Shown here piece after piece: positions 1-10,197 of a DNA stretch of 64,000 nt (position 1 is the first letter of the stretch; each line of letters starts with the position of its first letter). The translations under genes were made by a program, and so were the position numbers. The stretch comes from Streptomyces qinzhouensis (lineage in GTDB: Bacteria; Actinomycetota; Actinomycetes; Streptomycetales; Streptomycetaceae), in the NCBI RefSeq assembly GCF_007856155.1, contig NZ_CP042266.1, positions 7,068,001-7,132,000 on the forward strand, read 5' to 3'. Under the pieces are notes generated by a model. The model was not told the origin of the DNA. It searched no databases and was given only the letters and a program-made list of their open reading frames with translations.

Positions 1-2734
1 GCTCTACGCCGCCGACGGCGGCCCGGCCGAACTGCCCCCGACCCGCGACTACGGCGACTTCCTCGGCTGGCTCACCCGGCAGGACCGGGACGCGGCGGCC
101 CGGGCCTGGGCGGCCGAACTCGAAGGAGTCGAAGGGCCGACCCTGCTCGCCCCCGACTCCGAGGGCGCGGACGACGGCGAGCGCGGACAGCTCGACATCG
201 CCCTCACCCCCGAGGAGGCACAGACCCTCGCCGGGCGGGCCACCGAACTGGGCATCACCGTCAACACACTGGTCCAGGGCGCCTGGGCGCTGCTGCTCGG
301 CCGGCTAACCGGCCGCCAGGACGTGGTGTTCGGCGCCACCGTCTCCGGACGCCCGCCCGCGGTGACGGACGTCGAGTCGATGGTCGGCATGTTCATCAAC
401 ACCGTTCCCGTACGGGTCAGGTACGAGCCCGGTGACACCGTCGCCGAAGTCCTCACCCGGCTGCAGAGCCGCCAGGCCGGTCTGGCCGACTACCACCACC
501 ACGGGCTCACGGACATCCAGCGCTCCGCCGGTGTGCCGTCCCTCTTCGACACCCTGGTCGTCTTCGAGTCGTACCCCATCGACCGGGAAGGACTCGACGC
601 CGCCGGCGAGGCCGCGGACGGGATCGCCTTCACCGGCCTCCGCCCGTCCGCGGGCAACCACTACCCGCTCTGTCTGATGGCGGCGGCCGAACCGCACCTC
701 CAGCTGATCGTCCAGTACGCGGCGGGCGTCTTCGACCGGGAGACGGTGGAGACGTACGCGGCCCGGCTGGTGCGGGTGCTGCGGCAGCTGGCGGCCGACC
801 CCGGGCTGAGGGCCGCACAGATCGACACCCTGGACCCGGCCGAACGCGACCGGCTGCTCTCCTGGTTCGACGGCCCGGTCGCCGCGGACACGCACTCCAC
901 GATCACCGCACTGGTCGAGGCCCAGGCGGTACGGACCCCGGACGCGGTCGCCGTGATCGCCGAGGGCCGGACGCTCACCTACGGCGAGCTGGACACCCGC
1001 GCCGAACGGCTCGCGGCCCGCCTTGCCGGCCACGGGGTGGGCCCGGAGACCGTGGTGGGCGTGGTCCTGCCCCGTACCGTGAGCACGGTCGTCGCCCTGC
1101 TGGGCGTACTCAAGGCGGGCGGAGCCTATCTGCCCGTCAACCCCGCCCATGCGAGCACCCGTCTCCAGCACATCCTCCCCGGCGCCCGGCCGCTGCTGGT
1201 CCTGGCCGACGCCGAAACCCGTGAACTCGTCCCCGCCACCGATATCCCCGTTCTCGTCCTCGACGAGCACGGCCTCCCGGCCGAGACCCCCGGTCCAACG
1301 GCTCCGGGTCCTCAGGTCTCCGGTGCCACGGCTCCCGGTCCTCAGGCCTCCGATGCCACGGCCGACAGGGAAGCCTCCGCACGGCCCGCGGCCGGTCCCG
1401 ACAACCTCGCCTACATCGTCTACACCTCCGGTTCGACCGGTGTGCCCAAGGGCGTGGGCGTCACCCACACCACCGTCGTCAACGCCGTGGCCACCATGGT
1501 CGAACAGGCCGGGATGGGGCCCGGCGGGCGGATGCTGGTCGCCGCCTCCTTCGGTTTCGACGTCGCCACCTTCGAACTGTTCTCCGCGCTCACCACGGGC
1601 GGCAGCGTCGAGATCGTGCGCGATGTCCTGGCGCTGGTCGAACGCGACACCTGGGAACTCGACACCGTCTGCTCGGTGCCGTCGGCCCTCGCCGAACTCG
1701 TCGACCAGCTCGGCGACCGCATCCGGCCCACGGCACTGAACATCTCCGGGGAGGTACTGACCCCGGCCCTCGCGGAGCGGGTACGCGAACTCTGGCCGAC
1801 GGCCCGGGTCATCAACAGCTACGGCCCCAGCGAGACCTTCTACGCCACCGCCCATCTGCTGCGCCCGGGCAAGCCGTACCCCGACGGGGTGCCCATCGGC
1901 CGCCCCTTCCCCGGGGTCCGCGCCTACATCCTGAGCCCCGGACTGACCCTGCTGCCCCCGGGCACCCCCGGCGAGCTGTATCTGGCCGGAGCCGGCCGCG
2001 GCTACCGGCACCAGCCCGGTCTCACCGCGGAACGCTTCGTCGCCGACCCCTACGGCCCGCCCGGCTCCCGCATGTACCGCACCGGTGATCTGGCCCTCCT
2101 CGACTCCGAGGGCGAACTCCACCACATGGGCCGCATAGACACCCAGGTCAAGATCCGCGGCTTCCGTATCGAACCCGGCGAGGTCGAGGCCGCCCTGACG
2201 GCCCATCCCCGCGTCGCCCAGGCCGCCGTCGTGGCCCGGGAGGCCGGCGGCACCCGCTATCTGGCCGCCTACCTCGTACCCCCCGAGGGCGAGACCGCCC
2301 CGGACCCGGCCGAGGTGCTCGACCACCTCGCCGAACGGCTCCCGGACTATATGGTCCCCACCACCTACACCCCCGTCGACCGGCTGCCCCTGTCCCCCAA
2401 CGGCAAACTCGACCACAAGGCACTGCCCGCTCCCGACCTCACCCCCACCACCTCCTTCCGGGCCCCCCGCACTCCCCGCGAGGAGGCCCTGGCCAGGCTG
2501 TTCGCCGAGGTACTCGAGGTGGAGAGGGTCGGTATCGACGACAGTTTCTTCGCGCTCGGCGGCCACTCCCTGCTCGCCACCCGGCTGATCAGCCGCGCCC
2601 GCGCCGAGCTGGGGATCGAGATGCCCATCCGCAAGATCTTCGACCTGCCGACGGTATCCGCGCTCGCCGCGTGGTCGGAGGAATCGGCTGCTCCCCGCCG
2701 CCCCCGTGTGCGCAAGATGATCGTAGAGGAGTGA
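1..2734 (+). CDS. NRPS module, 5' partial (C-A-PCP)
   Basis: Non-ribosomal peptide synthetase that enters the window without its start. The frame is open from base 2 to the TGA at 2732. Order: a truncated condensation domain (to about 880), an adenylation domain (about 900-2420) and a carrier domain (about 2460-2690). All A-domain cores are intact, including A3 [12 protein letters not shown]5 [10 protein letters not shown]7 YRTGD and the A10 lysine in NGKLDHKAL. The carrier has [14 protein letters not shown]. Aligned by eye to GrsA, the specificity code reads D-V-F-S-N-S-S-Y-A-K. That resembles the DVFS..YAK codes I recall for piperazate-activating domains (unchecked memory). The A domain contains a repetitive TAPGPQ linker at about 1290-1375. 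It has no thioesterase, and its stop lies 5 bases before the next NRPS start, so the chain should pass to that protein. Confidence 0.93.
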   Translation, partial: LYAADGGPAELPPTRDYGDFLGWLTRQDRDAAARAWAAELEGVEGPTLLAPDSEGADDGERGQLDIALTPEEAQTLAGRATELGITVNTLVQGAWALLLGRLTGRQDVVFGATVSGRPPAVTDVESMVGMFINTVPVRVRYEPGDTVAEVLTRLQSRQAGLADYHHHGLTDIQRSAGVPSLFDTLVVFESYPIDREGLDAAGEAADGIAFTGLRPSAGNHYPLCLMAAAEPHLQLIVQYAAGVFDRETVETYAARLVRVLRQLAADPGLRAAQIDTLDPAERDRLLSWFDGPVAADTHSTITALVEAQAVRTPDAVAVIAEGRTLTYGELDTRAERLAARLAGHGVGPETVVGVVLPRTVSTVVALLGVLKAGGAYLPVNPAHASTRLQHILPGARPLLVLADAETRELVPATDIPVLVLDEHGLPAETPGPTAPGPQVSGATAPGPQASDATADREASARPAAGPDNLAYIVYTSGSTGVPKGVGVTHTTVVNAVATMVEQAGMGPGGRMLVAASFGFDVATFELFSALTTGGSVEIVRDVLALVERDTWELDTVCSVPSALAELVDQLGDRIRPTALNISGEVLTPALAERVRELWPTARVINSYGPSETFYATAHLLRPGKPYPDGVPIGRPFPGVRAYILSPGLTLLPPGTPGELYLAGAGRGYRHQPGLTAERFVADPYGPPGSRMYRTGDLALLDSEGELHHMGRIDTQVKIRGFRIEPGEVEAALTAHPRVAQAAVVAREAGGTRYLAAYLVPPEGETAPDPAEVLDHLAERLPDYMVPTTYTPVDRLPLSPNGKLDHKALPAPDLTPTTSFRAPRTPREEALARLFAEVLEVERVGIDDSFFALGGHSLLATRLISRARAELGIEMPIRKIFDLPTVSALAAWSEESAAPRRPRVRKMIVEE

Positions 2735-2739
2735 ACGCA

Positions 2740-5700
2740 GTGATACCGCTCTCGTTTGCACAGCGCCGAATGTGGCTCACGCACCAACTGGAGAGAGGGG
2801 CGGAGACCTACAACATCTCCCCGGCGTTCCGGCTGACCGGCCCGCTGGACCGGGCCGCCCTGGCGGCGGCCGTCCAGGACGTGGTGGACCGGCACGAGAT
2901 TCTGCGCACCGTCTATGTGACGGACGAGAACGACGAGCCCCATCAGCGGATCGTGCCGAAGGCCGAGGCGCTGGTACCGGTGCCGGTGGTCGAGGTGGCG
3001 GCCGAGGAGCAGCCCGCGGCGGTCGACCGGTTCATCGCGCACCGCTTCGACCTGGCGGCCGAACTCCCCCTGCGGGCGATCCTGTACCGCTCCGCTCCCG
3101 AAGAGCACCTGCTGGTCGTGGTCATCCACCACATCGCCTCCGACGGGGTCTCGGGCGCTCCGCTGGCCCGGGACCTGACCGCCGCCTACACCGCCCGCCG
3201 GGACGGCCGGGCCCCGGACTGGGAACCGCTGCCCGTGCAGTACAAGGACTACGCGCTCTGGCAGCGCGAGCTACTGGGCGAGATGTCGGACCCGGGCAGC
3301 CTGGCCGCGGCCCAGGCCGACTACTGGCGTACGGAGCTGACGGGAGTGCCGCAGCCGCTGAACCTGCCACTGGACCGGCCGCGGCCCGCCGAGCGGAGTT
3401 CGGAGGGCGACACCGTCCCGGTCCTGGTGGCACCGAAGGTGGCGGCCGGGCTCCAGCGGCTGGCCGACGAGCGCGGGGTGACCATGGCCATGGTCCTCCA
3501 GTCCGCGCTGGCGGTCCTGCTGCGCAAACTCGGCGGCGGCGACGATGTGACCATCGGCGGCCCGATCGCCGGACGGACCGACGAGGCACTGGCCGAACTG
3601 GTCGGGTTCTTCGTCAACACCCAGGTACTGCGGGTGGACCTCTCCGGCGACCCGGCGTTCACCGAACTGCTGGCCCGGGTACGGGAGAAGGCCCTGGCGG
3701 CCTATGAACACCAGGACCTGCCCTTCGAAACACTGGTCGAGCTCATCAACCCCGACCGCTCAGCCGCGTACCAGCCGCTCTTCCAGACGATGTTCGCCTG
3801 GCAGAACTGGGCCCGGCTGGACTTCGGACTCCCCGGACTCGACGTCGAGTTCGAGCAGTACCTCACCCAGACCTCGCTGGCCGACCTGTTCTTCAGCATG
3901 GCCATGGACGAGTCGGGGGCGCTGCGCGGCGATCTGATGTACGCGACCCAGCTCTTCGACCGGGACACCGCCGAGGGCATCGCCGCCCGCTTCGCGCTGG
4001 TGCTGGAACAGGTCGCCGCCACCCCCCGGGCGCCGCTCAGCACCGTCGGGGCACTCCTGGAAGGGGAGTGGGACCGGCTGGTGCGGCAGCTCAACGACAC
4101 GGCCCGGCCGGTGGCCGAGCGCACCCTGCCGCAGGAGTTCGAGGTCCAGGTGGAGCTCGAACCGGACCGGATCGCGGTCATCGGCGAACGGGAGACCCTG
4201 ACCTACCGGGAGTTCAACCGGCGCGCCAACCGGCTCGCGCACTGGCTGATCGAACAAGGCGCGGGTCCGGAGAAGCTGGTCGCGGTCCGCATCCCCCGCT
4301 CGGTCGAGCTGATGGTGGCGATCTACGCGGTGGTCAAGGCGGGCGCCGGCTATGTACCGGTGGAGACCGACCTCCCCGAGCAGCGGGTCGAACAGATTCT
4401 CGACAGCGCGCGGCCACTGCTGCTGCTCGGCGAGGAACTTCCGGACGTATCCGGCTACCCCGCGGTGAACCCGCGGCACGAACTGTCGCCGGACAATGTC
4501 GCGTACGTCATCTACACCTCCGGCTCCACCGGCGGTCCCAAGGGCGTTTCGGTGTCCCACCGGTCGATCATGAACCGGCTGAAATGGGGTCTGGCGCACT
4601 TCGAAGTCGGCCCCGAGGACCGGATGCTGCTGAGCACGTCGGTCAGCTTCGACGTCTCGGTCCCGGAGCTGTTCGCCCCCCTCCAGGTGGGTGCCGCCGT
4701 CGTGATCGCCCGGCCCGACGGGCGCCGGGACCCGGCCTACCTCGCCGAACTCATCCAGCGGGAACGGGTGACCGGCGCCGACTTCGTGCCCTCCCTGCTG
4801 GCGGCCTTCGTCGCCGAACCCTCGGCGCGGAACTGCACCACCCTGCGGTGGGTCGAAGTCGCGGCCGAACCGTTCCCGGCCGCCCTGGCCAACAGGTTCG
4901 TCGAACTGCTTCCCCAGTGCGGTGCCCACAACCTCTACGGACCCACCGAGGCGACCGTCGAGGTCACCGCCTATCAGCATGTGCCCGGCGCCGACCGGCT
5001 GCCGATCGGCGCACCGATCCGGAACACCCAGGTCTATGTACTCGACGAAGCCCTGCGCCCGGTGCCGCCCGGGGTCACCGGTGAGCTGTACCTCGCCGGG
5101 GAGCCGCTCGCGCGAGGCTATCTCGGACAGACCGCGCTGACCGCGAACCGGTTCATCGCCTGCCCCTACGGCGCCCCCGGCGGACGGATGTACCGCACCG
5201 GCGATCTGGTGCGATGGAACAAGGAAGGCCAGGTCGAGTACATCGACCGGATCGACTTCCAGGTCAAGGTCCGGGGCTTCCGCATCGAACTCAACGAGAT
5301 CGAACAGGCGCTGACCGGGCACCCCGGGGTGGCCCGGGCAGCGGTCGTGGTGCGCGAGAACAACCAGGGCGACAAGCGTCTTGTCGCCTATGTGGTGCCC
5401 GATCCGGACGCGGCGGTGGCCGACGCCGGGGACCAGGTGGACGAGTGGCGCCATCTCTACGACGAGAACTACGCCGACTCCGGCGACGAGGCACTGGGCG
5501 AGGACTTCCGGATCTGGCGGTCCTCGTACGACGGGGAACCGATCCCGCTGGACCAGATGCGGGAGTGGCGGGAGGCGGCGGTGGCCCAGGTGCTGCGGTT
5601 CGCGCCGCGGCGGGTGCTGGAGATCGGCGTGGGTTCCGGACTGCTCCTGGCGGAGATCGTCGGGCAGGTCGACGAGTACTGGGGCACCGATATCTCGGCC

Positions 5701-7698
5701 ACGGTGGTGGACCGGATCCGGACCCAGACAGAGAAGGCCGGATACGGCGACCGGGTCCACCTCAGCACCCGGCCCGCCGACGATGTCACCGGGCTGCCGC
5801 GGGCCGGATTCGACACCGTGGTGCTCAACTCGGTGGTGCAGTACTTCCCGAGCTCCGAGTATCTCGAACTGGTACTGGACCGGGTGATGGAACTCGTCGC
5901 ACCGGGCGGCCGGCTGATCGTCGGCGACATTCGCAACGCCACGACACACCGACTGCTGCAGACCGCGATCCAGCGCGCGGCGCAGCCCGGCGCCCGCCCC
6001 GAGCAACTGCCGGGCTCGGTGGAGCAGGCGCTGCTCGCCGAGCGGGAGCTGCTGGTGGCCCCCGAGTGGTTCACCGAATGGGCGGCCGACCGTCCCGTCG
6101 GGGTCGACATCCGGATGAAACCGGGACGGGCCCACAACGAACTGACCCGGCACCGCTACGAGATCGTCCTGCACAAGGAGCCGGGCGAGGTCCTCGACCT
6201 CGCGGGCGTGCCCGCGGTGACCTGGGGCCGGGAGGTGTCCGGACTGGACGACTGTCTCGAGCGGGCCGCGGCCGGACCGCTGCGGGTGACCGGCATACCC
6301 AACGCGCGGCTGGTCGACGAGGCGGCCGCGGCGATCTCGGCGGGAGTGCTGAACGCGCCGGTCCCCGCGGGGGTGCCGCTCGACCCGCAGGACCTTGCCG
6401 ACCGGGCCCGGCAGCAGGGCCGGGACGCGGTCATCACCTGGTCGGGCGAGACCGTCCACGGCTTCGACGCGGTGCTGCTGTCCGGACCGGCGACCGTCAC
6501 CGGAGTCTTCGTCCCCACCGGTACGGCCGGGCGGGCCCGGGCGAACACCCCCGCGTTCGCCACAACCATCGGCCCCCTGCTGGCCGAACTGCCCGACTAT
6601 CTGCGCGGACGCCTGCCCGACTACATGGTCCCGGCCGCCGTGGTGCCGCTGTCGGAACTGCCGCTGAACACGGCCGGCAAGCTCGACCGGCGGGCCCTGC
6701 CGTCGGAGCTGACGACCGTGGTCACCGGCGGAGAGCCGCGCAACGCGACCGAAGAGAAGCTGTGCGCCCTCTTCTGCGAACTGCTCGGCCTCGAACGGGT
6801 CGGCATCGACGACGATTTCTTCTCCCTCGGCGGACACTCGCTGCTGGCCACCCGGCTCAGCGCCCGGATCCGTAAGCAGTTCGGCGTCGATATGCCCCTC
6901 AGAACGATCATCCGCTACCCCACGGTGGCCGAACTGGGCGCCATGGCCCTCGTCGGCAGCGTTCCCGACGAACACGAGGACTCGTTCGAGGTCGTCCTGC
7001 CGCTGAACCGGGATCCCGGTACGGGAAAGCCGCCGGTGTGGTTCTTCCACGGCGGGGGCGGCATCGGCTGGGCGTACTTCACCTTCGCGCCCTATCTGAA
7101 GGACCGGGCGGCCTACTCCCTGCAGTCCCGCGGCGTCAACGGCACGGACGCGTTGGCGGGGTCGGTGGAGGAGATGATCGACGACTATCTGGACCAGATC
7201 CTCGCGATCCAGCCCGAAGGGCCGTACTACCTGATCGGCTGGTCCTACGGCGGTCCGCTGGTGCATGCCGCCGCGGAGGCCCTGGACCGGCGGGGGCACG
7301 AGGTCGCCCTGGTGGCGATCCTGGACTCGCAGCCGTCGAGCGGCTTCAAGGACCTGCCCGGTGCCGCGATGCCGGAGATCTACCGGGAGGAGATCGACGA
7401 GGTCTTCGGCGAGTTCATGAACACCGACACCATGGACCGTCTGCTGGAGAGCATGGCGAAGGTGGGCGCCAACAACCTCGACAAGATGGCGAGCTTCGAA
7501 TCCCCCGTCTACCGCGGCGATGTGCTGTTCTTCAACGCCTTCCTGGACAAGCCCGAAGGCTCCTGGGCGCCCCACTGGCGGTCGCATGTCCTCGGCACCA
7601 TCGAGGAACACGATGTGGAGGCCAGGCACCACGATCTGCATATGCCCAAATCCGCCGGCCGCATCATGGAGGTCGTCCTCCGCAGGCTGGCGCGGTGA
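2740..7698 (+). CDS. Terminal NRPS module C-A-NMT-PCP-TE
   Basis: Chain-terminating NRPS of 1652 aa. GTG at 2740 is chosen because GAGGA at 2726-2730 lies 9 bases upstream and the protein then begins directly with the C-domain motif LSFAQRRMWLTHQL. Order: C (about 1-430, IHHIASDG), A (about 470-900, YTSGSTGGPKG, LYGPTEAT, YRTGD), an N-methyltransferase inserted between A8 and A9 (about 905-1260, VLEIGVGSGLLL, NSVVQYFP), the rest of A ([17 protein letters not shown]), PCP ([14 protein letters not shown]) and TE (GWSYGG). The NMT should N-methylate the bound amino acid, and the TE should release or macrocyclise the product. The by-eye specificity code D-V-P-F-E-A-L-V-E-K gives me no confident substrate. 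N-methylated alanine or glycine would fit the inferred hexadepsipeptide family, but that is inference. Confidence 0.95.
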   Translation: MIPLSFAQRRMWLTHQLERGAETYNISPAFRLTGPLDRAALAAAVQDVVDRHEILRTVYVTDENDEPHQRIVPKAEALVPVPVVEVAAEEQPAAVDRFIAHRFDLAAELPLRAILYRSAPEEHLLVVVIHHIASDGVSGAPLARDLTAAYTARRDGRAPDWEPLPVQYKDYALWQRELLGEMSDPGSLAAAQADYWRTELTGVPQPLNLPLDRPRPAERSSEGDTVPVLVAPKVAAGLQRLADERGVTMAMVLQSALAVLLRKLGGGDDVTIGGPIAGRTDEALAELVGFFVNTQVLRVDLSGDPAFTELLARVREKALAAYEHQDLPFETLVELINPDRSAAYQPLFQTMFAWQNWARLDFGLPGLDVEFEQYLTQTSLADLFFSMAMDESGALRGDLMYATQLFDRDTAEGIAARFALVLEQVAATPRAPLSTVGALLEGEWDRLVRQLNDTARPVAERTLPQEFEVQVELEPDRIAVIGERETLTYREFNRRANRLAHWLIEQGAGPEKLVAVRIPRSVELMVAIYAVVKAGAGYVPVETDLPEQRVEQILDSARPLLLLGEELPDVSGYPAVNPRHELSPDNVAYVIYTSGSTGGPKGVSVSHRSIMNRLKWGLAHFEVGPEDRMLLSTSVSFDVSVPELFAPLQVGAAVVIARPDGRRDPAYLAELIQRERVTGADFVPSLLAAFVAEPSARNCTTLRWVEVAAEPFPAALANRFVELLPQCGAHNLYGPTEATVEVTAYQHVPGADRLPIGAPIRNTQVYVLDEALRPVPPGVTGELYLAGEPLARGYLGQTALTANRFIACPYGAPGGRMYRTGDLVRWNKEGQVEYIDRIDFQVKVRGFRIELNEIEQALTGHPGVARAAVVVRENNQGDKRLVAYVVPDPDAAVADAGDQVDEWRHLYDENYADSGDEALGEDFRIWRSSYDGEPIPLDQMREWREAAVAQVLRFAPRRVLEIGVGSGLLLAEIVGQVDEYWGTDISATVVDRIRTQTEKAGYGDRVHLSTRPADDVTGLPRAGFDTVVLNSVVQYFPSSEYLELVLDRVMELVAPGGRLIVGDIRNATTHRLLQTAIQRAAQPGARPEQLPGSVEQALLAERELLVAPEWFTEWAADRPVGVDIRMKPGRAHNELTRHRYEIVLHKEPGEVLDLAGVPAVTWGREVSGLDDCLERAAAGPLRVTGIPNARLVDEAAAAISAGVLNAPVPAGVPLDPQDLADRARQQGRDAVITWSGETVHGFDAVLLSGPATVTGVFVPTGTAGRARANTPAFATTIGPLLAELPDYLRGRLPDYMVPAAVVPLSELPLNTAGKLDRRALPSELTTVVTGGEPRNATEEKLCALFCELLGLERVGIDDDFFSLGGHSLLATRLSARIRKQFGVDMPLRTIIRYPTVAELGAMALVGSVPDEHEDSFEVVLPLNRDPGTGKPPVWFFHGGGGIGWAYFTFAPYLKDRAAYSLQSRGVNGTDALAGSVEEMIDDYLDQILAIQPEGPYYLIGWSYGGPLVHAAAEALDRRGHEVALVAILDSQPSSGFKDLPGAAMPEIYREEIDEVFGEFMNTDTMDRLLESMAKVGANNLDKMASFESPVYRGDVLFFNAFLDKPEGSWAPHWRSHVLGTIEEHDVEARHHDLHMPKSAGRIMEVVLRRLAR

Positions 7699-7759
7699 AG
7701 GGCGCGGGCGCGGACCCGGCCGGGTACGGACCGTCCGCGGACGACGAGGGAGGGCCGAA

Positions 7760-8494
7760 GTGACGGAACCCGGCACAGCCACGGACGAAGCGGGACGGAC
7801 CGCGCTGCTGTGCGTGCCGTTCGCGGGAGCGGGACCCTCGTTCTTCCACCCGTGGCGGGCGCTCGCCGCCGACCGGTGGCGGATCGTCACGGTCGAACTG
7901 CCCGGCAGAGAGCGGCGGATCCTGGAGACGCCGTACCGGAATGTCGTCGAAGCGGCCAAGAGCTCGGTCGACGACATCGTCACGGAACTCGGCCAGGGGA
8001 CCCGGACCGTGCTCTTCGGACACAGCCTGGGCGCGGTGCTCGCGTACGAGCTGGTCCATCTGCTGAGCGCCCGCGATGTGCCGGTCGAACGGCTGGTCGT
8101 CAGCGGTTCGCCGGGGCCCTGGACCCAGCGGGAGAGAAGGGCGACGGGCCTGCGGGACGAGGAGTTCCTCGCCCGGGTGGAGGAGTTCGCGGGCTTCCGG
8201 CACGAGGCCCTCGACCATCCGGAGATGCGCGAGCTGATCCTCCCGGTGCTGCAGGCCGACTGCGAGATGCACGAGAACTATGTGCCGAGCACCGACCGGC
8301 CGGTCTCGGTGCCGATCTGCTCGCTAAGGGGCGACTCCGACGGCCTGGTCAGCGCGGACCAGGCCCAGGAATGGCGGAACGCGACCACCGGCGCCTTCAC
8401 CTCCGCGGAGTTCCCGGGCGATCATATGTATCTGGTCGACCGGGCCCGTGAGGTGCTGGACGTGATCGCGGCGCAGTCCACCGGCCGCCCCTAA
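7760..8494 (+). CDS. Type II thioesterase
   Basis: Stand-alone alpha/beta-hydrolase of 244 aa. In this family it clears misprimed or stalled acyl groups from carrier domains. It carries the nucleophile motif FGHSLGAVLA, the early PFAGAGPSFF loop, and a C-terminal catalytic His in FPGDHMYL. GTG at 7760 is chosen because GAGGGAGGG at 7746-7754 is at good spacing. It lies 61 bases after the terminal NRPS and is presumably co-transcribed with it. The TAA stop is formed where a small transposable element inserted: the TA at 8492-8493 is host sequence and the final A belongs to the element. Without the insertion the codon would read TAG, so the protein length is unchanged. Confidence 0.92.
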   Translation: MTEPGTATDEAGRTALLCVPFAGAGPSFFHPWRALAADRWRIVTVELPGRERRILETPYRNVVEAAKSSVDDIVTELGQGTRTVLFGHSLGAVLAYELVHLLSARDVPVERLVVSGSPGPWTQRERRATGLRDEEFLARVEEFAGFRHEALDHPEMRELILPVLQADCEMHENYVPSTDRPVSVPICSLRGDSDGLVSADQAQEWRNATTGAFTSAEFPGDHMYLVDRAREVLDVIAAQSTGRP

Positions 8495-8687
8495 GGGCTG
8501 TCCCGTAATCCCCGGCGGGCGCACGACGACAGCTACGGCACTCCCCCTGGGCCTTCGGCCCGGGCGGTACCCCCACGCTGCGTTGTCGAATCGCCCAAAT
8601 ACATCCAGTATGAGGGCGACCCTCCGCCTTGCGATGCACCGCATCTGACGCCGCGCGCTGATCCACCAGGGATTACGGGACAGCCCT
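8494..8687. mobile_element. 194-bp MITE with long inverted repeats
   Basis: The ends are near-perfect inverted repeats. AGGGCTGTCCCGTAATCCC at 8494-8512 is mirrored at 8669-8687, and the symmetry extends outward through the flanking TA on each side (8492-8493 and 8688-8689). The flanking TA pair fits the target duplication of Tc1/mariner/IS630-type elements. Nothing inside looks like a transposase; the interior has a CTGGGCCTTCGGCCC hairpin. It sits between the thioesterase stop codon and the hairpin that originally followed it. I recognise this type of end sequence as common in Streptomyces genomes, but the family assignment is not proven here. Confidence 0.8.
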
Positions 8688-8692
8688 TAGCC

Positions 8693-8730
8693 GGACGCGC
8701 CCGCGCCCGCGCCGGGGCGCGGGCGCGTCC
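8693..8730 (+). terminator. Strong GC hairpin ending the left NRPS operon
   Basis: A perfect 16-bp stem: GGACGCGCCCGCGCCC at 8693-8708 pairs with 8715-8730 around a 6-base loop. There is no U tract, as is usual for Streptomyces terminators. It directly follows the MITE; before that insertion it would have lain 3 bases after the thioesterase stop. Confidence 0.75.
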
Positions 8731-8873
8731 CGGCGGCACAGGCGCGCCCCGTCCCGGACCCGGTCCGAAGACGGACCCCGGAATGCTGCGCGGATGTTCT
8801 GTGACTTCGGGCGGACGCCGCCCGGAAGATTTCCGGAACAGAATCCCGTCCAGGGTAAAAGGAATAACTTATG

Positions 8874-8915
8874 GGTGCCGGTGCCGGTGCCGGTGCCGGT
8901 GCCGGTGCCGGTGCC
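8874..8915. repeat. Seven tandem copies of GGTGCC
   Basis: A hexanucleotide tandem array in the gap between the left NRPS operon and the dioxygenase gene. It would encode alternating Gly-Ala on the plus strand. No ribosome binding site or downstream domain supports translation. The rest of 8731-9205 holds the palindrome at 8971 and a promoter-like sequence at 9013. Confidence 0.85.
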
Positions 8916-8970
8916 GAAGTCGATGCGCCGGGTTCCGCCGTCGGCCACAGAACGGCCGGCGAACTCAGGT

Positions 8971-8990
8971 CTGTCCCGTCAGCGGGACAG
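8971..8990. promoter_or_regulatory. 20-bp palindromic operator, copy 1
   Basis: CTGTCCCGTCAGCGGGACAG, a perfect 8-bp inverted repeat around TCAG. Closely related palindromes occur at 11338-11357, 32683-32702 and 46634-46653, all intergenic. It lies 22 bases upstream of the TTGACA at 9013 and 215 bases upstream of the dioxygenase start. Binding by a cluster regulator is inferred. Confidence 0.6.
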
Positions 8991-9012
8991 GCGCCTTTTC
9001 GCCGCCATTGGA

Positions 9013-9041
9013 TTGACACTTTCCGGCCCGGCGGACAGAGT
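9013..9041 (+). promoter_or_regulatory. Candidate promoter for the PhyH-type dioxygenase
   Basis: TTGACA at 9013-9018 is followed 17 bases later by CAGAGT at 9036-9041. The -35 is consensus and the -10 is weak. It lies downstream of the palindrome at 8971 and would give a leader of about 155 bases. Confidence 0.4.
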
Positions 9042-9205
9042 GTTGGACTGCTGGGGGACCGCGAAAAGGCCCGGGGCGTGCTGCCGTGACCGACCCGGCG
9101 TGACCGGAAGAACTCGAGAAGCCGGCAGACGATACGCCGTGGCGGTGCCACGACATCATTCCGGACGGCAAGCAATACCCGGCACATTCAAGAAGGAGCT
9201 GACGC

Positions 9206-10132
9206 ATGAACACATTTGGCGATGGCGTTCTGGAGAAAGCCGCCGAGGAATACGAAGAGCTGGGTTTCTCCATTATCCGCAACGTCGTGCCATCGGAACT
9301 CCTGGACGAGGCGCGCGCTCACGTCGACTGGCTCACCCGTAAGTACCCGGATCTCCGCCCCGAGCACTTCCACCATCCACTGATCCGGAACGACGCCTTC
9401 TGGGCACGTCTGGTCTCGGAAAAGCGTCTGGTGGACCTCGCGGAGTTCTTCCTCGGCCCGGATGTGGCATGTTTCACCGCGCACTACATCTGCAAGCCTC
9501 CGTACGACGGACAGCCGGTGCTCTGGCACCAGGACGGTGCCTACTGGACGCTGAGTCCGATGGAGGCGCTGACGGTGTGGCTGGCCGTGGACGAGAGCAC
9601 CACGGAGAACGGCTGTCTGCGGATGATCCCCGGCAGTCACCGGCTGCCCCTGCACCAGCCGTCGGTCCGCACGGACCGGCCCAACATGCTGTTCTCGATC
9701 GCCGATGAGACGCTGGTGCGCGAGTGGGTGGAGGAGCGGGGAGTCGTCGACATCGAACTCCAGCCGGGCGATGTCTCGATCCACCACCCCCATCTGCTGC
9801 ACTGCTCCGAGGCGAACACCTCCGCCAAGCGGCGGTGCGGACTCGACATCGGCTATATCTCGACGGCCACCCGGATCCACAGCGAGGGGCTGTACCTCGA
9901 TCCGCTGCTCGTCCGCGGTGCCGACAGCGACGACCTCAACACCTATCGGACGTTCCCTGCCTACCAGGAGGGCGAAACGATTCCCTTCGCCGGGCAGAAC
10001 GAGTGGAACGACAAGGTGGTCGCGCTCAACGCGGCGGCGGCGCCGCGGTCGAAGGCCCTTCCCACGGAGAGCCCCATCGAGACGACCCGGCATATGATCG
10101 ACCGTCTGCGCGAAGGCACCGTGAAGCGCTGA
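9206..10132 (+). CDS. PhyH-family Fe(II)/2-oxoglutarate dioxygenase
   Basis: A 308-aa phytanoyl-CoA dioxygenase-fold protein. The iron triad is visible as HxD in LWHQDGAYW (about residues 110-118) and a distal His in HLLHCSEAN (about residue 197), followed by an Arg-rich strand that would hold 2-oxoglutarate. ATG at 9206 has AAGGAG at 9192-9197. Relatives in NRPS and PKS clusters hydroxylate free or carrier-bound amino acids or the finished product. Its placement fits one of the hydroxylations expected of the product, such as C2 of the acyl chain or an amino acid side chain; the exact substrate cannot be read from sequence. It is transcribed toward the 3' end of the second dioxygenase gene. 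Confidence 0.88.
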   Translation: MNTFGDGVLEKAAEEYEELGFSIIRNVVPSELLDEARAHVDWLTRKYPDLRPEHFHHPLIRNDAFWARLVSEKRLVDLAEFFLGPDVACFTAHYICKPPYDGQPVLWHQDGAYWTLSPMEALTVWLAVDESTTENGCLRMIPGSHRLPLHQPSVRTDRPNMLFSIADETLVREWVEERGVVDIELQPGDVSIHHPHLLHCSEANTSAKRRCGLDIGYISTATRIHSEGLYLDPLLVRGADSDDLNTYRTFPAYQEGETIPFAGQNEWNDKVVALNAAAAPRSKALPTESPIETTRHMIDRLREGTVKR

Positions 10133-10197
10133 GCACTGCCGCACCGGCCGATGGCGCGCCGTCCGACCGCGGTGGACCATCGGCCGGCCGCGGCCCC

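Noticed and set aside
3760..7983. A very long open frame (about 1400 codons) antisense to the terminal NRPS
   Set aside because: High third-position GC creates long antisense frames; its translation is low-complexity and has no domain, while the sense strand has a complete NRPS. The same applies to antisense frames at 305-2761, 16985-19537, 22030-24921, 25027-27702 and 33302-36283.
8871..9089. A frame beginning with Met-(Gly-Ala) repeats over the GGTGCC array
   Set aside because: The peptide is only the repeat plus unstructured sequence; no ribosome binding site or homology.
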